A stretch of 64,000 bases of DNA from Pyrenula massariospora (taxonomy: Eukaryota > Ascomycota > Eurotiomycetes > Pyrenulales > Pyrenulaceae): assembly GCA_021030905.1 (NCBI GenBank), contig JAGFMI010000011.1, forward strand, positions 434,001 to 498,000. Reading direction: 5' to 3'. A model generated the notes under the pieces. It worked only from the letters and a program-made list of their open reading frames with translations. It was not told the origin of the DNA and made no database searches. Shown here one piece after another: positions 35,507 through 47,443 of this stretch (its first letter is position 1; the number at the start of each line of letters is the position of its first letter). The position numbers and the translations under genes are program-made.

Positions 35507-37679
35507 CCTGGGGTCGGTGGAATCTTAGTGCGAATTTCTAGCGGGCTAATTAGTCTAGCGCTGTTTGAAGAAGAGTCCTCAATCGAAGTTTGTGCCCTGA
35601 AAGTATGCTGTTATGTCTCTTGGTCTCAGATGGTGTGTGTGTCGGTACTCAGTGAGAAGGCTTTGAGGTACTGACGTGGATGAGTCCACTCTTAAATAGT
35701 TCTTGTGTGAGAAGTACCACCTCACCCACCTTTAAGATTCAAGGCCTCATCTACGCCACACAGCACGAACATTGACCCCAATACACGCTCCATGACACGA
35801 AAATCGAACCGTAAAGGGGCACGGTCAGGACCTAGGCTGGACTCTTGAAAGTGCAAGACTCAGCCAGCCATAGGAAAATCTTGAACGGCTGAAAGTCCTC
35901 ATTGCGCAGAATTGGCTTGATGCAGAAGCGCTATTCTCAGTTTGATTCAAGCGCAGAAAGCACCACATGTGAACATAGGCGTAACATGGACAAAGTGGCT
36001 ACGTGACATGACCTTGGTGGTCCAAATGACCTGATACTAAAGGTCTAGATGTTCGATGCCTTGAAGAACAAATGTGATAGCGACTCAGAGAAACGAGAGC
36101 ATTAAGCTACTATGCGGCAAGGCGTTGAAACAGGCTCAGCTTGAAATCGTAAAAGGCCATGTCGAGTGTGATAGGTTTGACCAATTTTGAGCGAAAGCCT
36201 TGGTACTTCGGGTCCGAACATTTAGCTTTTGCGACCACCGAGTACATTCACGTAGTTGGTCGCCACGCATCTTGATCCGACCTCGTTCTATCGTGAAGAA
36301 AGGAAAGCGTTTCCTGGATCCAGGCAGAAGTTTACAAGGCTGAGGCGACAGCCAGCCAAGTAGGGCCAAGTTGCTCGTGGCTTTGTCCATGGAGGCTAAA
36401 CTCCAAGAGTGGCTGGTTTCTAGATTTGGTCGGGAAGTCGGCAAGCTTGGCGAAAACTATGGAGGGCATCTCAAAATCAATCAACGCGATTCGAATTAGA
36501 TGGCGTGCTAGAGTGTACACTGATACCAGACAACGAGGACGGAGTAGGTATTTAAACCCATACCCTGGGCTCTGAGGGGTTTAATGTCGGGGGGGGGGGG
36601 GATCCACATCCTTCCAAATAGGACTGCAGAGATCAATTATATAACTGGGTGAAGACGAATTACATCGGTCAATGAGCCAAGATCTCCCACCATAGGACGA
36701 GTGCCTCAATAACAAGCCTGACCCTGGACTGGTCGTGCATCATCTTCTATTGTGCCAAGAAATCTGTCTTGGCACGAGCATGTGGGACTCACCCCGTTTC
36801 TGAGGGATTTGTCTTGATTCTTTAAGCCTTGCTACGAACGTATTCGGAAACCCGCAATCAAGGCGCATTTGCAGTTTCAGGGTGGCTTTTTCAGCTAAGC
36901 CACGTCCTTTCGGATTTGTAGTTGGCGCCGGCCCCCCCGCTTCCCAGCGTCGGCGCGAGGCGCCTGCTAAGGTTGCAGCTAGTCTTAGGAGGTGTTCATC
37001 CAAACAGTCCTAAATCGACTTATGCAACAAGCTACTCAGTGCCGATGACTTTCCGACTTAGATTTCTACCACTAGCTTGTCAGTTCGTCTCAACGCCAGG
37101 TCGTCACAACGACATCTTCCCGTGAATGGTGCTGGTGTGTACGAGGCACAGCTCAGCACATGATAGCGTCTGGGCATTTAGTATGCTAGCACCAAGAAGG
37201 TTTCGGGGTCTTTCGGTCTCTGATCTCTCCACAGAAGATCGTGAAAATCTGAAGTTGAGCTCCCTTACAGGGCTAAAGCAATGACTGGCCTCTCAGGAAA
37301 ATTCTCGGGACTGGGTTCTCTATCGCTTCATTTACAGTGGTCTGTTCTTGCCTTTACGCCACAAAACACGATAAGCAATCTCAGATGGCTGAATCTAAAT
37401 CTGTGCCTAGGTATACCATAGCTCCATACCCCTCTCTTTAACATCTTTGACGTATGTCATTAAACATTTACAGTCAACGAGCATCGATCGATACGGACCG
37501 CCCCGGGCGGATGACCATCCCAGCGGACTTTTTGATCGGACGTGAACTTCCTGCTTGGCATTCTGTATCTTTCGCAACCTCAGATAGTAAATAGACGGCA
37601 TCTGATGTCAAACCAAGAGGCAATGCCTAGACATTCGCCCAAGCCGCCCTCGAGACAAACGCCGCACCATCTTCAGACA
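35507..37679. other. 2.2 kb region without a supported gene
   Basis: Promoter side of the subtilase gene. Several short minus-strand frames (36136-36520, 36740-37003) have no domain, and at least one lacks an ATG. Confidence 0.5.
36589..36601. repeat. Poly-G tract of 13
   Basis: Uninterrupted run of 13 G ending at the GATCC that opens the next line of sequence. Length is prone to assembly or polymerase slippage error. Confidence 0.85.
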
Positions 37680-38072
37680 TCAGTCTTCCGATCTTCTCTG
37701 GCTCTTCGATACGATAAGGTCCTCTTCCTCATTCGACAGGCCGATAGGCATGGCCAGCAGCTGCAGGCTAGCTCGGTAATACTCTCCATGCCCTGCGCGG
37801 CGTCTGAGGGTCTTCTGCCATCTCAGATCATCCAACCGCTCCTCTCTCAAGTCGTCCACGTACGTGTCCAGGAAAGCAAGGTTACACCTATGTCTCATGA
37901 CATGCGGCATCCAGTAAAAAAATAGGAAAACGAAGTACGGCAAGCAGATAGCTGCAAAGATTAACCGATCCAGCAGGCGCAAGACCTGCAGGGGGAAAGC
38001 GCATAGGATAGAGCCAAGTAAGCGGACCGTATATTTGAACATTACTGTAAGTATGAGCTCAGAGATGGTCAT
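37680..38072 (-). CDS. Small membrane protein, 130 aa, unknown
   Basis: Single-exon frame from ATG 38072. It is open further upstream but only from a TTG. Two adjacent hydrophobic segments near the start (ILTVMFKYTVRLLGSILCAF and LIFAAICLPYFVFLFFYWMP) suggest a hairpin in a membrane. A basic, arginine-rich soluble tail follows (RWQKTLRRRAG ... SNEEEDLIVSKSQRRSED). No signal-peptide cleavage site or family is recognised. It could be a lineage-specific gene; the composition with two clean hydrophobic blocks then charged residues is unlike a random frame. No intron was found. Confidence 0.45.
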   Translation of the reverse strand: MTISELILTVMFKYTVRLLGSILCAFPLQVLRLLDRLIFAAICLPYFVFLFFYWMPHVMRHRCNLAFLDTYVDDLREERLDDLRWQKTLRRRAGHGEYYRASLQLLAMPIGLSNEEEDLIVSKSQRRSED

Positions 38073-38648
38073 CGCTGTGGTGCAAGTGAATGCGGTTGTC
38101 GGGTGCGAGTCCTTCAATGGGCGTTGACGTTCGGCCCTGAGAAGAGGCGAGCCCGAGATTATATGACCTTTCGAGCACCATATGCGTTGCAGAGGGGGGT
38201 TTGAACGGACGTTTTAAGGATGGAAAGGTATTTCAAGTGGTTGAAAGATGGCCTTTGCTGGATTCGGTGGATTTTGAATGTTGAAGGGCGACGTGCACAA
38301 GTGTAGGGCCTCGGGGAGGGGGGGTTTCCGAGATAGACGAGTGAAAAAGCTTGTAGTTTTTTACTGAGGTATTTCGCTAACGCCCAAGGTCTGATATACC
38401 TGCGAGCATCTATCTGGTTCCCCCTGCGTATTCCCCCATACATCTCCTGGGTGAGATTAAATGGCCTGTTTTCCGATTGGTACATCTGAGAGCGTGCCAT
38501 GCCCCCGAAAACTTGGTACGGACATTCTGAGCCTGGTACGGCAGATCAATGTGTCGCTAGGTCACAAGCCGCAGACATCAATAATATTCAGTTAACGATG
38601 TGAAATACTTTACCTACATAAGAACTGCCTCTACGCTTACACAGAATT
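38073..38648. other. Intergenic
   Basis: Short minus-strand frame at 38159-38500 without features. No repeat. Confidence 0.5.
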
Positions 38649-40142
38649 TCATGAAACCCAATTTGCCTCTATAATTGAGAACGTCGACCCCGGCGGCGTC
38701 CATACCTTCACGTTTTGAAACCTTGCATCCGCTTGATGAAATAATCTCGCCCAGTCGTCCTCCTCGCGCTCACCAGAGTTGAAAGTACTCATCATAACCA
38801 TATCAAGATCCCTATAGCGGTCAGCCCATGACTCAGCGCTTTGGATCAGACCAATTCACGTAGTCGATGAGAAAGGATAAAATCCATACCGGATCTGTCT
38901 CTCAGCCATCAAGGGCACTGAGCCTGGGCTGGGCGCAAGTTGATCGTTCACGACAACCTTTGCACCATTTTTCAGGCCCGGTATCAGGTTCTGAAGGATT
39001 TTGATCACGTAGCCGTCCGGCCAGTTGTGAAGAACCCAACGAAGGAGGTATACGTCTGCTTCTCGTGGCTGTGGCGTGAAAAAGTCGTGCGCCATGAACT
39101 CAATTTGTTTGTTTTCGAATGGGCGTTGGGCCCCTGGGTTTTTATCTATTATCTTAGGAAGGTCTTGAACAACGAATTTCAACTGCGGGTGGACCTCTGC
39201 AATGGCAAGGCTGATGAAACCTTCGGAGCCACCGACATCGACGACCGTACTGTTTTTAGGTAAGGAGGCCCAAGGATAGCCTGAAACAAGGAAAGAGGGC
39301 GACATTCCAGGATTAGAAGTAAATCCTTGCATTGCGCCGGCAAAGCGTTTGCGACGTGTTGGATGTGTCTCATAGTGCTCCCATTTGGTCTTATCGGGAC
39401 AATGAGCGAGCGCATATCCCTGTCTCGAGATTTAGTAACGGAAATTTGGGTAGTGAAATGATTACTGTTTGGTTTGGTTCTTCGCTCCCGTAAAGTTTCA
39501 GCGCATCACAAGTCTATCAGAAACAATGAGCCTTTGTATGCATGTCGAAGGTCATATACTCATACACGAGCATAGGCCTGCACATGTTCATCAAACATCA
39601 ATCCCAAGGTATCGAATGATGAAGCATCGGTTACTAGCAAATAAGACGCAGCCGAGTGGGCGACGTAGCCTGCTTTGGGCTCGCGGAATACTCGATGCCA
39701 GACAATCGCATATCGTATAATCCGCCGAAGATTTGGCTCATCCATACCGACAAGACCGGCTAAATCGGTAAACGAAATCTGTCCGTCAAGTGGTACATGT
39801 CTTGGAATGTCCCATCGATAAATAGCTTCGAGGCTGGTGGCATTCACCTTTTGTTGTTTAACGGATGAGACAAAATGTGGGAAGCCCGTAGACCATTAGA
39901 GAACCTACACAAGGTCGCAAACATGCCATTGGTCCCTGAAGCAGATCCAGAAGCTCTATGGATGCTCCAATTGCTGCAATCCGGGCATCTTCAATATCCT
40001 TAACCTTTAGGTTCATGTTCTTTGGGCCATCAGGTAGAAAGGAAGGTAGAGGCAAACCGCTTGAACGAAGATACTGCTCGACTTTTGCGGAGTTCTTGAT
40101 GATTTCGACCGCTAAGTCGATTATAGAGGAGGATTGTGCCAT
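38649..40142 (-). CDS. SAM-dependent O-methyltransferase (COMT-like), 418 aa, five exons
   Basis: Exons are 39909-40142, 39566-39847, 39466-39513, 38890-39419 and 38649-38811, with introns of 46-78 bp and a joined frame of 1257 bases. The N-terminal dimerisation/winged-helix part includes VNATSLEAIYRWDIPRHVP, formed at a junction with an AAAAG acceptor. The catalytic part has the SAM motif VVDVGGSEGF (247-256), FVVQDLP, HDFFTPQP and LRWVLHNWPD with catalytic H319. The last exon gives the expected end: DLDMVMMSTFNSGERE, then WARLFHQADARF and FSIIEANW. Such enzymes methylate phenolic or polyketide hydroxyls in secondary metabolism. No polyketide synthase or other core enzyme lies within the window, so this is not an evident gene cluster; substrate unknown. 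Confidence 0.9.
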
Positions 40143-41607
40143 CTTTAATTTGTCCTTGAATATTAGTGAAGCGATGATTAGATATGTATGGAATGCATGA
40201 GGAACAAAAGAAACAGTGACGTTAGTCCTAGTTATATGCGCCTGTCAAGCCTGCCAAAACTTAGCTAAATCTGATTAGGATAGCTTCCGTTCCTATCCTA
40301 TTATACAAATTGAATTTATCATCATCATTACGTCAATGCAGCACAGGCATTAACTCTCTCCTACCTGTGTAGCGCAAATTGTCCCTGTCGAAGGCGTTGG
40401 GAGTAAGACATCATTGGAAGGCCAATCACTTGGTCTTTTAGCATGATTGTGCTGTCCGGACCTACTTCTTCCTTTGCTGTGTGCAGCAAGGATGATTGTA
40501 GACGCGATGCTGCTTTAGGTCGGCTGTTGACGTGATATACGGCTGAAATCAGTGATTGCTAGTCGCACTCCCTCGATGGAATGCCGTTAGATCGCGTCCA
40601 TGAGTTTGACGGCCCGCCACTCTAGCTGTCACATACTTTCATGTCCATGAAGCCGTTGAACAGCGTCGGCAATCTGAGTTGAAATGTTTGCTTCCATCTC
40701 AACTCAACCGATGTATTCTCGTCAATACCGATTAAGCAGTCATATTTGCGTCGATGTGGTATTTAGAAGAATGTTTGGGGGAATGAAGTATCTCCGTCGC
40801 GAAGTCGGATATTAATCGTGCCAGAGATGAACCACGAGGCGAAGCCAGCATTCGACGACATGTTTGAAGTAAGAGATAGGTGGAAGTGAAATCGAGTGAG
40901 TTTGAAATAACTTTCTAAATGAATGTGGACGACCGACACCAGCTGGCGAATTCTGCACGAAAGCGTGGAATTTTCTCCTTTGAGAAGACACAATACTCTG
41001 GCAACCAAAGCTCTCCGAACATAAAAAGGACAGCTTGAATGCTCTAGAGCTCGTTGGCCATTGCCCAGAGCGGGATCGGACTGGTTGTGAGTGAAGACTA
41101 GGATCGAGGATAGGAATTGAAATGCGGAGAGCGATTTTCACATGTCGAATCGTCGTCGGCGCGTACCTTGGGCTAGCCGGATTGGGACAGCATCGTCATG
41201 GTCGATCCTGTCGTCGTCTGTCGCTCTTGTCCGACCCCTCAAACACCCCAAGATTTTGCCATTCATCTGCAACCTTTGCTTAGATTGTCGGTCGTTACAT
41301 TGTATTGAATTCCTCGCTTGCTACATGCGGTGCTACATCTTAATCTTAAGCATCCAATGATGATCATTGAGCGCAGATCGCGGCTGAAGCTTCCGTTGCT
41401 TGGCTGAAGGAAAATGCCACACGTCTGGAATACCTTGCCCAAGGACCAACACTTTCGAAGCCGAAGCCCTGCATACTCCCCACAATTTGTCAAACCTACT
41501 GCAGCCAACTACCTCCACTTTAAGCTAGAGCTCGGATCTCGATACCGACAGCTGTAGCGTACCCTTTCCCTTGTCAGTCTCGTTAGTCTCCACTACCGTG
41601 ACACGAT
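40143..41607. other. Divergent intergenic region, 1.5 kb
   Basis: Between the methyltransferase (-) and histidine phosphatase (+) genes. Short frames at 40763-41141 and 41263-41518 have no features; the last overlaps the leader of the phosphatase gene. Confidence 0.5.
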
Positions 41608-43712
41608 ATGGGCAAACCTCCCGCTATTGTCATAGTGGCAAGGTATGACCGAATCCACGTGCTCATTGACTGTGAGTACACTAACGCTCTATAAGACATG
41701 GCGCTAGGCTTGACGCTGCAAACCGAGAGTGGCATCTTACCTCTCCTGCACCCTATGACCCTCCGTTGACATTCGGCGGCTGGACACAGGCTCGAGCTCT
41801 AGGCACCCGAATCGCAAATATTTTGAACGCACGGGAAGAATACCATCAGAAAGACGTTCGCACCAGCGCAGCACGAGGCGACGATGCCAATTCAAACAAT
41901 GATTCGACCAACCCCAAGCGAAAGCGGAGGAAGCACAAGATAATCATCCACTCCTCTCCATTCGTCCGATGCATTCAAACATCAATCGCTATTAGTGCTG
42001 GAATAGGACAAAACTACAGACGTTCTTCGTGGGATGAGTGTCGTGATACTCTAAAGACATCCCATAATGAATCGGAAACCGAGAAGGATGCCCCACTCCC
42101 AACGCAAGAAGGGGGGTCTTCTCCAGCTCCCACCTCACCGCATCATCGACAGACTCCGCCGCCGTTAAGACTTCGTATTACAACTCTGCGTGTGGACGCA
42201 TTTCTCGGGGAATGGCTTTCACCGGATTACTACGAGCAGATCGCACCGCCTCCAAGCTCGGTCATGATGGTGGCTGGCGCAAAATCGGAGCTCCTCCGTC
42301 CTGGTGAGACCCTCGTAGGTTTTGTGCCTTCTGTCTCATCTGCGAGTGATAATTTCCCAGGAGGTTGGAATGGCGATTCGCATGAGCAAAGCTTGGACGA
42401 TTCTCCGCAGAACTCGGGTCTAGGAAGCTTGGCTAGTCTGAATAACTCGCTGCCATACCGATCACGAGCCAACACCGAGTTTCAAGGGGACACTTCTGCT
42501 AGTAGAGTTATTCGCAATAATATTCGATCAGCTGCAGAACACCTGGCTTCACCGCTGTATAATCCTCCGAGTCCCGCATATGCTATCTCATCGTCGGACC
42601 CTATTCCGCAAGGCTACGTTGCCCATGCTCGGGATGCATGCGTCAACGTGGACTATCGATGGGATAGCATGAGACCGCCATATGAATGGGGAAACGGTGG
42701 AGAATTTAGCGAGGAGTGGAGTAGCATGCATAGAAGATTTCGGAATGGCCTGGAGAAAATGATCGCTTGGTACCAAAGTCAAGATATAAATGCGGACAAA
42801 AAACAAAGCGCGAATGATATAGAGGAAGACACAGAAACTGTTCTCATCCTTGTAACGCATGGAGCAGGATGCAACGCACTTATTGGTGCCTTGACTAATC
42901 AACCAGTCTTGCTGGACGTCAGTATGGCATCTTTGACAATGGCTGAACGGAAGCCCAATCCGCCAAACAGTAAAGAAAATAGCATGGAGCCATTACCAAC
43001 CATCTCTAGACAAAGGACGGCTTTGGACAACGGCGTGGCTACTGAATACGATGTCAAAATTATAGCTTCAACAGAACACCTCAGAGGAAGATCAACTCTA
43101 GCAAGCCCGGTTCTTGCACCCTCACCACGTATATCGTCCGTTTCCACATCAAGCGGTCGTCCGACATATAGTCCCGTCGCGTCAATGGAAGGCATTAGTC
43201 TCGGAGAGCCTCTAGGTACCAAGCTATCAGTTGGTAATATACCTTCTCACGGCCGAAAAACGTCCTTGGGCTTCCGCTGGGGTTCCAGCAAGTTGAGATC
43301 ATCGTCAGGTCTATGGGGCAGTACCCCAGCAACACCTTCAAGTGAAGAGATCCGTGGATTGGCTGAAGATTCCATGCCAAACTTTGATAATGCAGGCATC
43401 GGAGGCCTTGCGCAGGAATTATCACGCGCAAGCGATCATCATAGAATCAATAGCCAGCATAGCGCTACCGAAACGGCGTCAAAGGAAAAGTCGATAAAGC
43501 CTCTTAACCCTAGCGGCCTTTGGGGCCAGAGCCCTGATAACGGTGTTAGTAATATAGACGAGAGCACCGACGAAGGAGATTATGTTCCGGACAGTATCAC
43601 CCCGCCAAAAGGGGCATTCAATGATGGAGGCCTATGGAGCAGCGCCGATAGTCCAGTCAGGAGTGTAGGTTCAAAGCGGCGCTGGACCGTAACACACGAA
43701 CAGGGGACATAA
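41608..43712 (+). CDS. Histidine phosphatase superfamily (phosphoglycerate mutase-like) protein, 683 aa, two exons
   Basis: A 35-base first exon (41608-41642) encodes MGKPPAIVIVA. A 53 bp intron ends in ATAAG, and exon 2 is 41696-43712; the joined frame is 2052 bases. The splice itself builds the catalytic motif R12-H13-G14 (VARHGARLDAANREWHL), with H13 the expected phosphorylated histidine. Further motifs are KIIIHSSPFVRCIQTS, LRVDAFLGEWLS and the second catalytic histidine H400 in LVTHGAGCNALIG. Between and after these are long low-complexity Ser/Pro insertions. The C-terminal 250 residues are disordered with repeated GLWG motifs (SSGLWGST, SGLWGQSP, GGLWSS), possibly docking peptides. Overall it resembles the fungal relatives of UBASH3/Sts-type phosphatases. 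Substrate unknown; cytosolic or nuclear. Confidence 0.88.
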
Positions 43713-44946
43713 GTGATCGTATTTGCAAATTCTGATTGACCCGTTCAATTGCAGGACTTGCTACATAGCGAAGGCGCTTTGGGGTGGATTATATCGGGTT
43801 CCCAAATGGCAAAAGGATTTCTCGGTTCTGGAAAAGTGAGATTTGCACTCTTGAGGCGGTGAGCGTTTGGCATGCACGTGAAAACTCAATAGCATTTATG
43901 ATCCAAAGAGATCGCTTGGAATTGATCCCAAATCTTGAGAGCTGCGGAGAGGATCAACGCCCTCCCCCTTCAGTCGTCCTTACCCGAAACGGGTCATTGA
44001 GACCCAGTCTCTGATTGGCGCAATCTTTGTGTAACTGATTTAGGACCCTTCTGTGTCGTGGCATTAATCTATGCTGTATTATAAAGAGGTCGTCGTTTCC
44101 CTCGATTCTGCGCCGCGTAGAGATGAGATGTTCGCGGACGTCGTGAAACTGCCCTTCATCTTGACCCGTTTCATGGAGCAGGTCAAAACGAACGCGGTAA
44201 GCGCCTCGCTGACTTCCTCCCTTCACCAGTGACATTACACACTCTTAATTTTCCCATCTAGATATCTCGAAAAAGCGATGGTTATTCACGTCGAGTCGAC
44301 AGGCTAATCGGCCTCTGAAAGTGACACAATTTTCGCTGACTGTCCCAACGATAAAACGATCTTCCGCAGAATCAACATTATACCCAATTAGCACAATCGA
44401 GCCGATGCCTTTTCAGGGCAACGGGGCTTACGAAACATTGTCTGGAAACTGCCGTGGACGGCCCCATAGAGGACCCGCCGTGGTGGACCTAGTGACCGTT
44501 GGTCTCCTATCGAACGGGCCCTAATACGCCTAAACCTTCAGCCCTGCTTAGGGGCATGCCAACGCCATACACCTTTTTCCAATACCTTGGGATAGTCATC
44601 AAGAGCTGACTGAGCTGATGATGTGACTTAGTAGGCGTTCTAGTGCCCGCTGTTTAGCATGAAACGAGAGGTCTGTTTGCGGTCAAGTGTGGCTCTGAAA
44701 CGTCCAAGACTTCTGGTTTGGTGGTGATGGTGATGTTCAAGCTATTCGACCTGCCCTATCAGAATGGTCAGCCTGCAGTTGAACAAATCCCCGAAGTCCC
44801 TGCCGAATCCTCAATTTGGCCCTCCATAATCGACCTGCATATCTCGGCTTGCCGATCTCATTTGTACACATTCGTTCTTGCGAGAGCTGTAGAGTAGTCT
44901 CCTATGTCTTCTCTTTCAAATTGCGAGCCTTTGAGCATCCGCTCAC
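43713..44946. other. 1.2 kb intergenic region
   Basis: 3' flank of the phosphatase and 5' flank of the regulator gene. Short frames only. Nothing else seen. Confidence 0.5.
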
Positions 44947-46838
44947 ATGGCCGACAAGACAAATTTCATCTTTGTTGCTCACCAAGGCAAGAAGCGCGCC
45001 TCGCCGACCGGTAACGAGGCCAAACTCATCCGCTCGGAGCTGCAGCGGCGGACATGGCAAGAGAGACGACTGAAGTCTGCGCAGAAGCTGCGGAACTCTT
45101 CCTCTGTCCCAACCTCCATATCCACGGTCACGACGAAGCCTTGTCGACATACCGGCGTTGTGGGCGTGGGTAGCGATACGAGTGGAAGCGCGCAGAATCG
45201 GCTGAGAGCAACGACGATTACTTGTCCGGTGTGCGGGCAGAGGATTGACGTGCGCTCGGCGCCTGTACTGCGGACACTGGTTGATAATGGGACGGTTGAC
45301 CCGTTTGACACCATGGTCGTAAAGATGACGAAGGATATGCAGAAGCTCCTCCGGATTGGTGAGAGAACGCTCGATTTTTGGCCTAGAATTTCTCACGGCC
45401 AGCATTCTGCCGAAAAGGCAATTCGAGACATGAGCACTGACAACCTCTGAATCCAGCTTGCATGGACGTGGCAGGCCGTTATCGCGAGCCCGGCGACCCA
45501 GACACCGATCGCTCTTTACGTACGCTGCGGAACAACCTCGACAACAAGGCTACGCTCTACGCAACGTTGGCCATGGGTTCATTCTTCGAAGATCCCTCCT
45601 CCGCCCCTTCAAACACCGAAGTCGTGAAGCCGAACCAGACCGCAAACTCCTACCGCTACCTCACGCTGAAGCATCGAAGCATTCAAGAGATCAACAATGC
45701 CTTACGAGGACCGACAAAGGGGAAGAGCGCTCCGATCATCTTCGCCATCACGCAATTAATCGCCTCAACCGTAATCCCCCCCAACCCCGTATACATAGAA
45801 ACATGACAATCTCCTAACATCTTTCCCCCCAGTTCATGGCCGGCCACCTCCAAGAAGTCCTCGTCCACATCCACGGCCTCGCCCACCTCTTCAACAACAC
45901 CGTTCCCCCCGAATCCATCTGCCCCGCCCACACCTACCGCGACATCTTCGTGTACGCCCCCCTCCCCCCTTCCCCTTTCCCCCCACTAACCACCCCACCC
46001 ACACAGAATGGAAATGTTCTCCTACCTCACCCTAGACCTGCACCCCCTCCTCCCCCCACCCCCCCTCTTCATCCCCCCCTCCCCCCTCCCCTCCACCGAC
46101 CACTCCTCCCACTGGCTCCGCCGCCTCACCACCCTCTCCTCCACGCCCTGGCCGCCCCCCTCCACCCTGCTCCTCCTCAACCCCGACCTCATCGACACCC
46201 TGAAGGGGCTGCGCCAGTACCACGCCTGGCAAGAGCTCTTCAAGGCGCTCCGCAAGCCGGGCGTGGCCGAGCACATGTTCGCCACCGAGCAGACCCGCAT
46301 GTATCTGTGGGTGCACCGGCTTTTTGTTAATATGCATACGCCGGGGGTTTGGGGGGGGTGGACGGCGCTGGAAAGGTGTGTGGCAAGGGCGGGGGTGCTG
46401 TTGTATATGGATAATGACTTTGTGCTCACCAACCCACTGGTACAGTGTCACACGTACCGCCTTTTCACAGTTATACGCCAGTTTTTAGCACCTAACCCCG
46501 ATCTTATACTTGATAAGCTGGCGGTGGGGGAGCGCGGGGCGGTGGTGTGGATGTTAATTGTCGGCATCGATGGGTCGGTCCCGGGCAGCGAGTTTCATAC
46601 GTACTTCGTGGGGACGTGTAGGGGGGTGGTGGAGAAGTGGGATGAATGGAAAGAGTACGGGTGGGAGGAGGTTAGGGAAATGTTGGAGAGGTTTTGCTAT
46701 GTGAGCGAGAGGAAGGAGGGGCCGTTTAGGGAGGCGTGGCGGTTGGCGAAGGGGGAAGGGGAGGTGGAGAGTAAGACGGTTTCGCCGGGGTCTGGGGGGG
46801 AGGGGCAGGGGGATAGTGGGACGGGGGCTAGTAGTTAG
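44947..46838 (+). CDS. Fungal_trans_2-like putative transcription regulator, 558 aa, four exons
   Basis: Exons are 44947-45358, 45457-45770, 45833-45951 and 46007-46838, with introns of 98, 62 and 55 bp and a joined frame of 1677 bases. The N-terminus (TNFIFVAHQGKKRAS, then basic RRTWQERRLKSAQKLR) is the pattern of fungal proteins often labelled tachykinin-family or Fungal_trans_2, which keep the ligand/effector half of Zn2Cys6 factors without the DNA-binding cluster. One CxxC (TCPVCGQ) is present, too little for a Zn2Cys6 finger. The middle domain (LRTLRNNLDNKATLYATLAMG, then QEVLVHIHGLAHLF) is helical. The Gly/Glu-rich tail is disordered. Probably nuclear; no target can be inferred. Exons 3-4 lie in extremely C-rich sequence, so the exact 3/4 junction deserves RNA support. 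Confidence 0.75.
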
Positions 46839-47443
46839 ACTGGCTGTTTCTTGTGGGGTGAAATGGGCTTTCAAATTTTGGGACGATTTACGTTAAAAGA
46901 CAGCGAAGGGTTTACCTTTATAAGGAATGGAATATAGAATCGAAAAGGTTCGAATGAGCAAACCAAATCCTTGTGACGAGAGTGAACGAATTTTTGCTTG
47001 AAGGAGCGGAAGATAGAGGAGAGGTATACCCTCAGCTTAGCGTTAAGCACTCCACAAGTATTGTTCGCGGGCTATGTCCAGTAGAGATGGATTGTATATT
47101 TGTCCATTTGGCTTACGAAAATCTTCGTGCACATTTCCGGTTTCAGTCCAGCCCGCCCTGCCTTGCGTGTTTGTTTGAGGATCTTTTCGATCGTATTTAT
47201 GTTATTATGTATGGCGACAGCGACGGACTGCCTTTGGGAGTATGTACAAAACATTTCTATCTGGCATTACGTCGTCGGTGTTTGAGAAAGACAGTTCTCA
47301 GTCTAACCATAGACCCTTAGGTATCCCAAGAAAAAGAAGGTCTATGCTTTGCAGGCCCCCATTACCAATCGGTTCCAATAGAAACTCCGTTGAAATGCTC
47401 GCTGTTCCTCCAAAAGCCAAGTCTCGAACATTATCGCTCTGCT
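46839..47443. other. Convergent intergenic region
   Basis: Between the 3' ends of the regulator gene and ERG25. No gene or repeat. Confidence 0.5.

Noticed and set aside
36740-37003. 87-codon minus-strand frame
   Set aside because: Begins with TTG, no upstream ATG or splice partner, no domain.
44902-45405. 167-codon frame antisense to the Fungal_trans_2-like gene
   Set aside because: The sense strand has a four-exon model with family features; this is its mirror.
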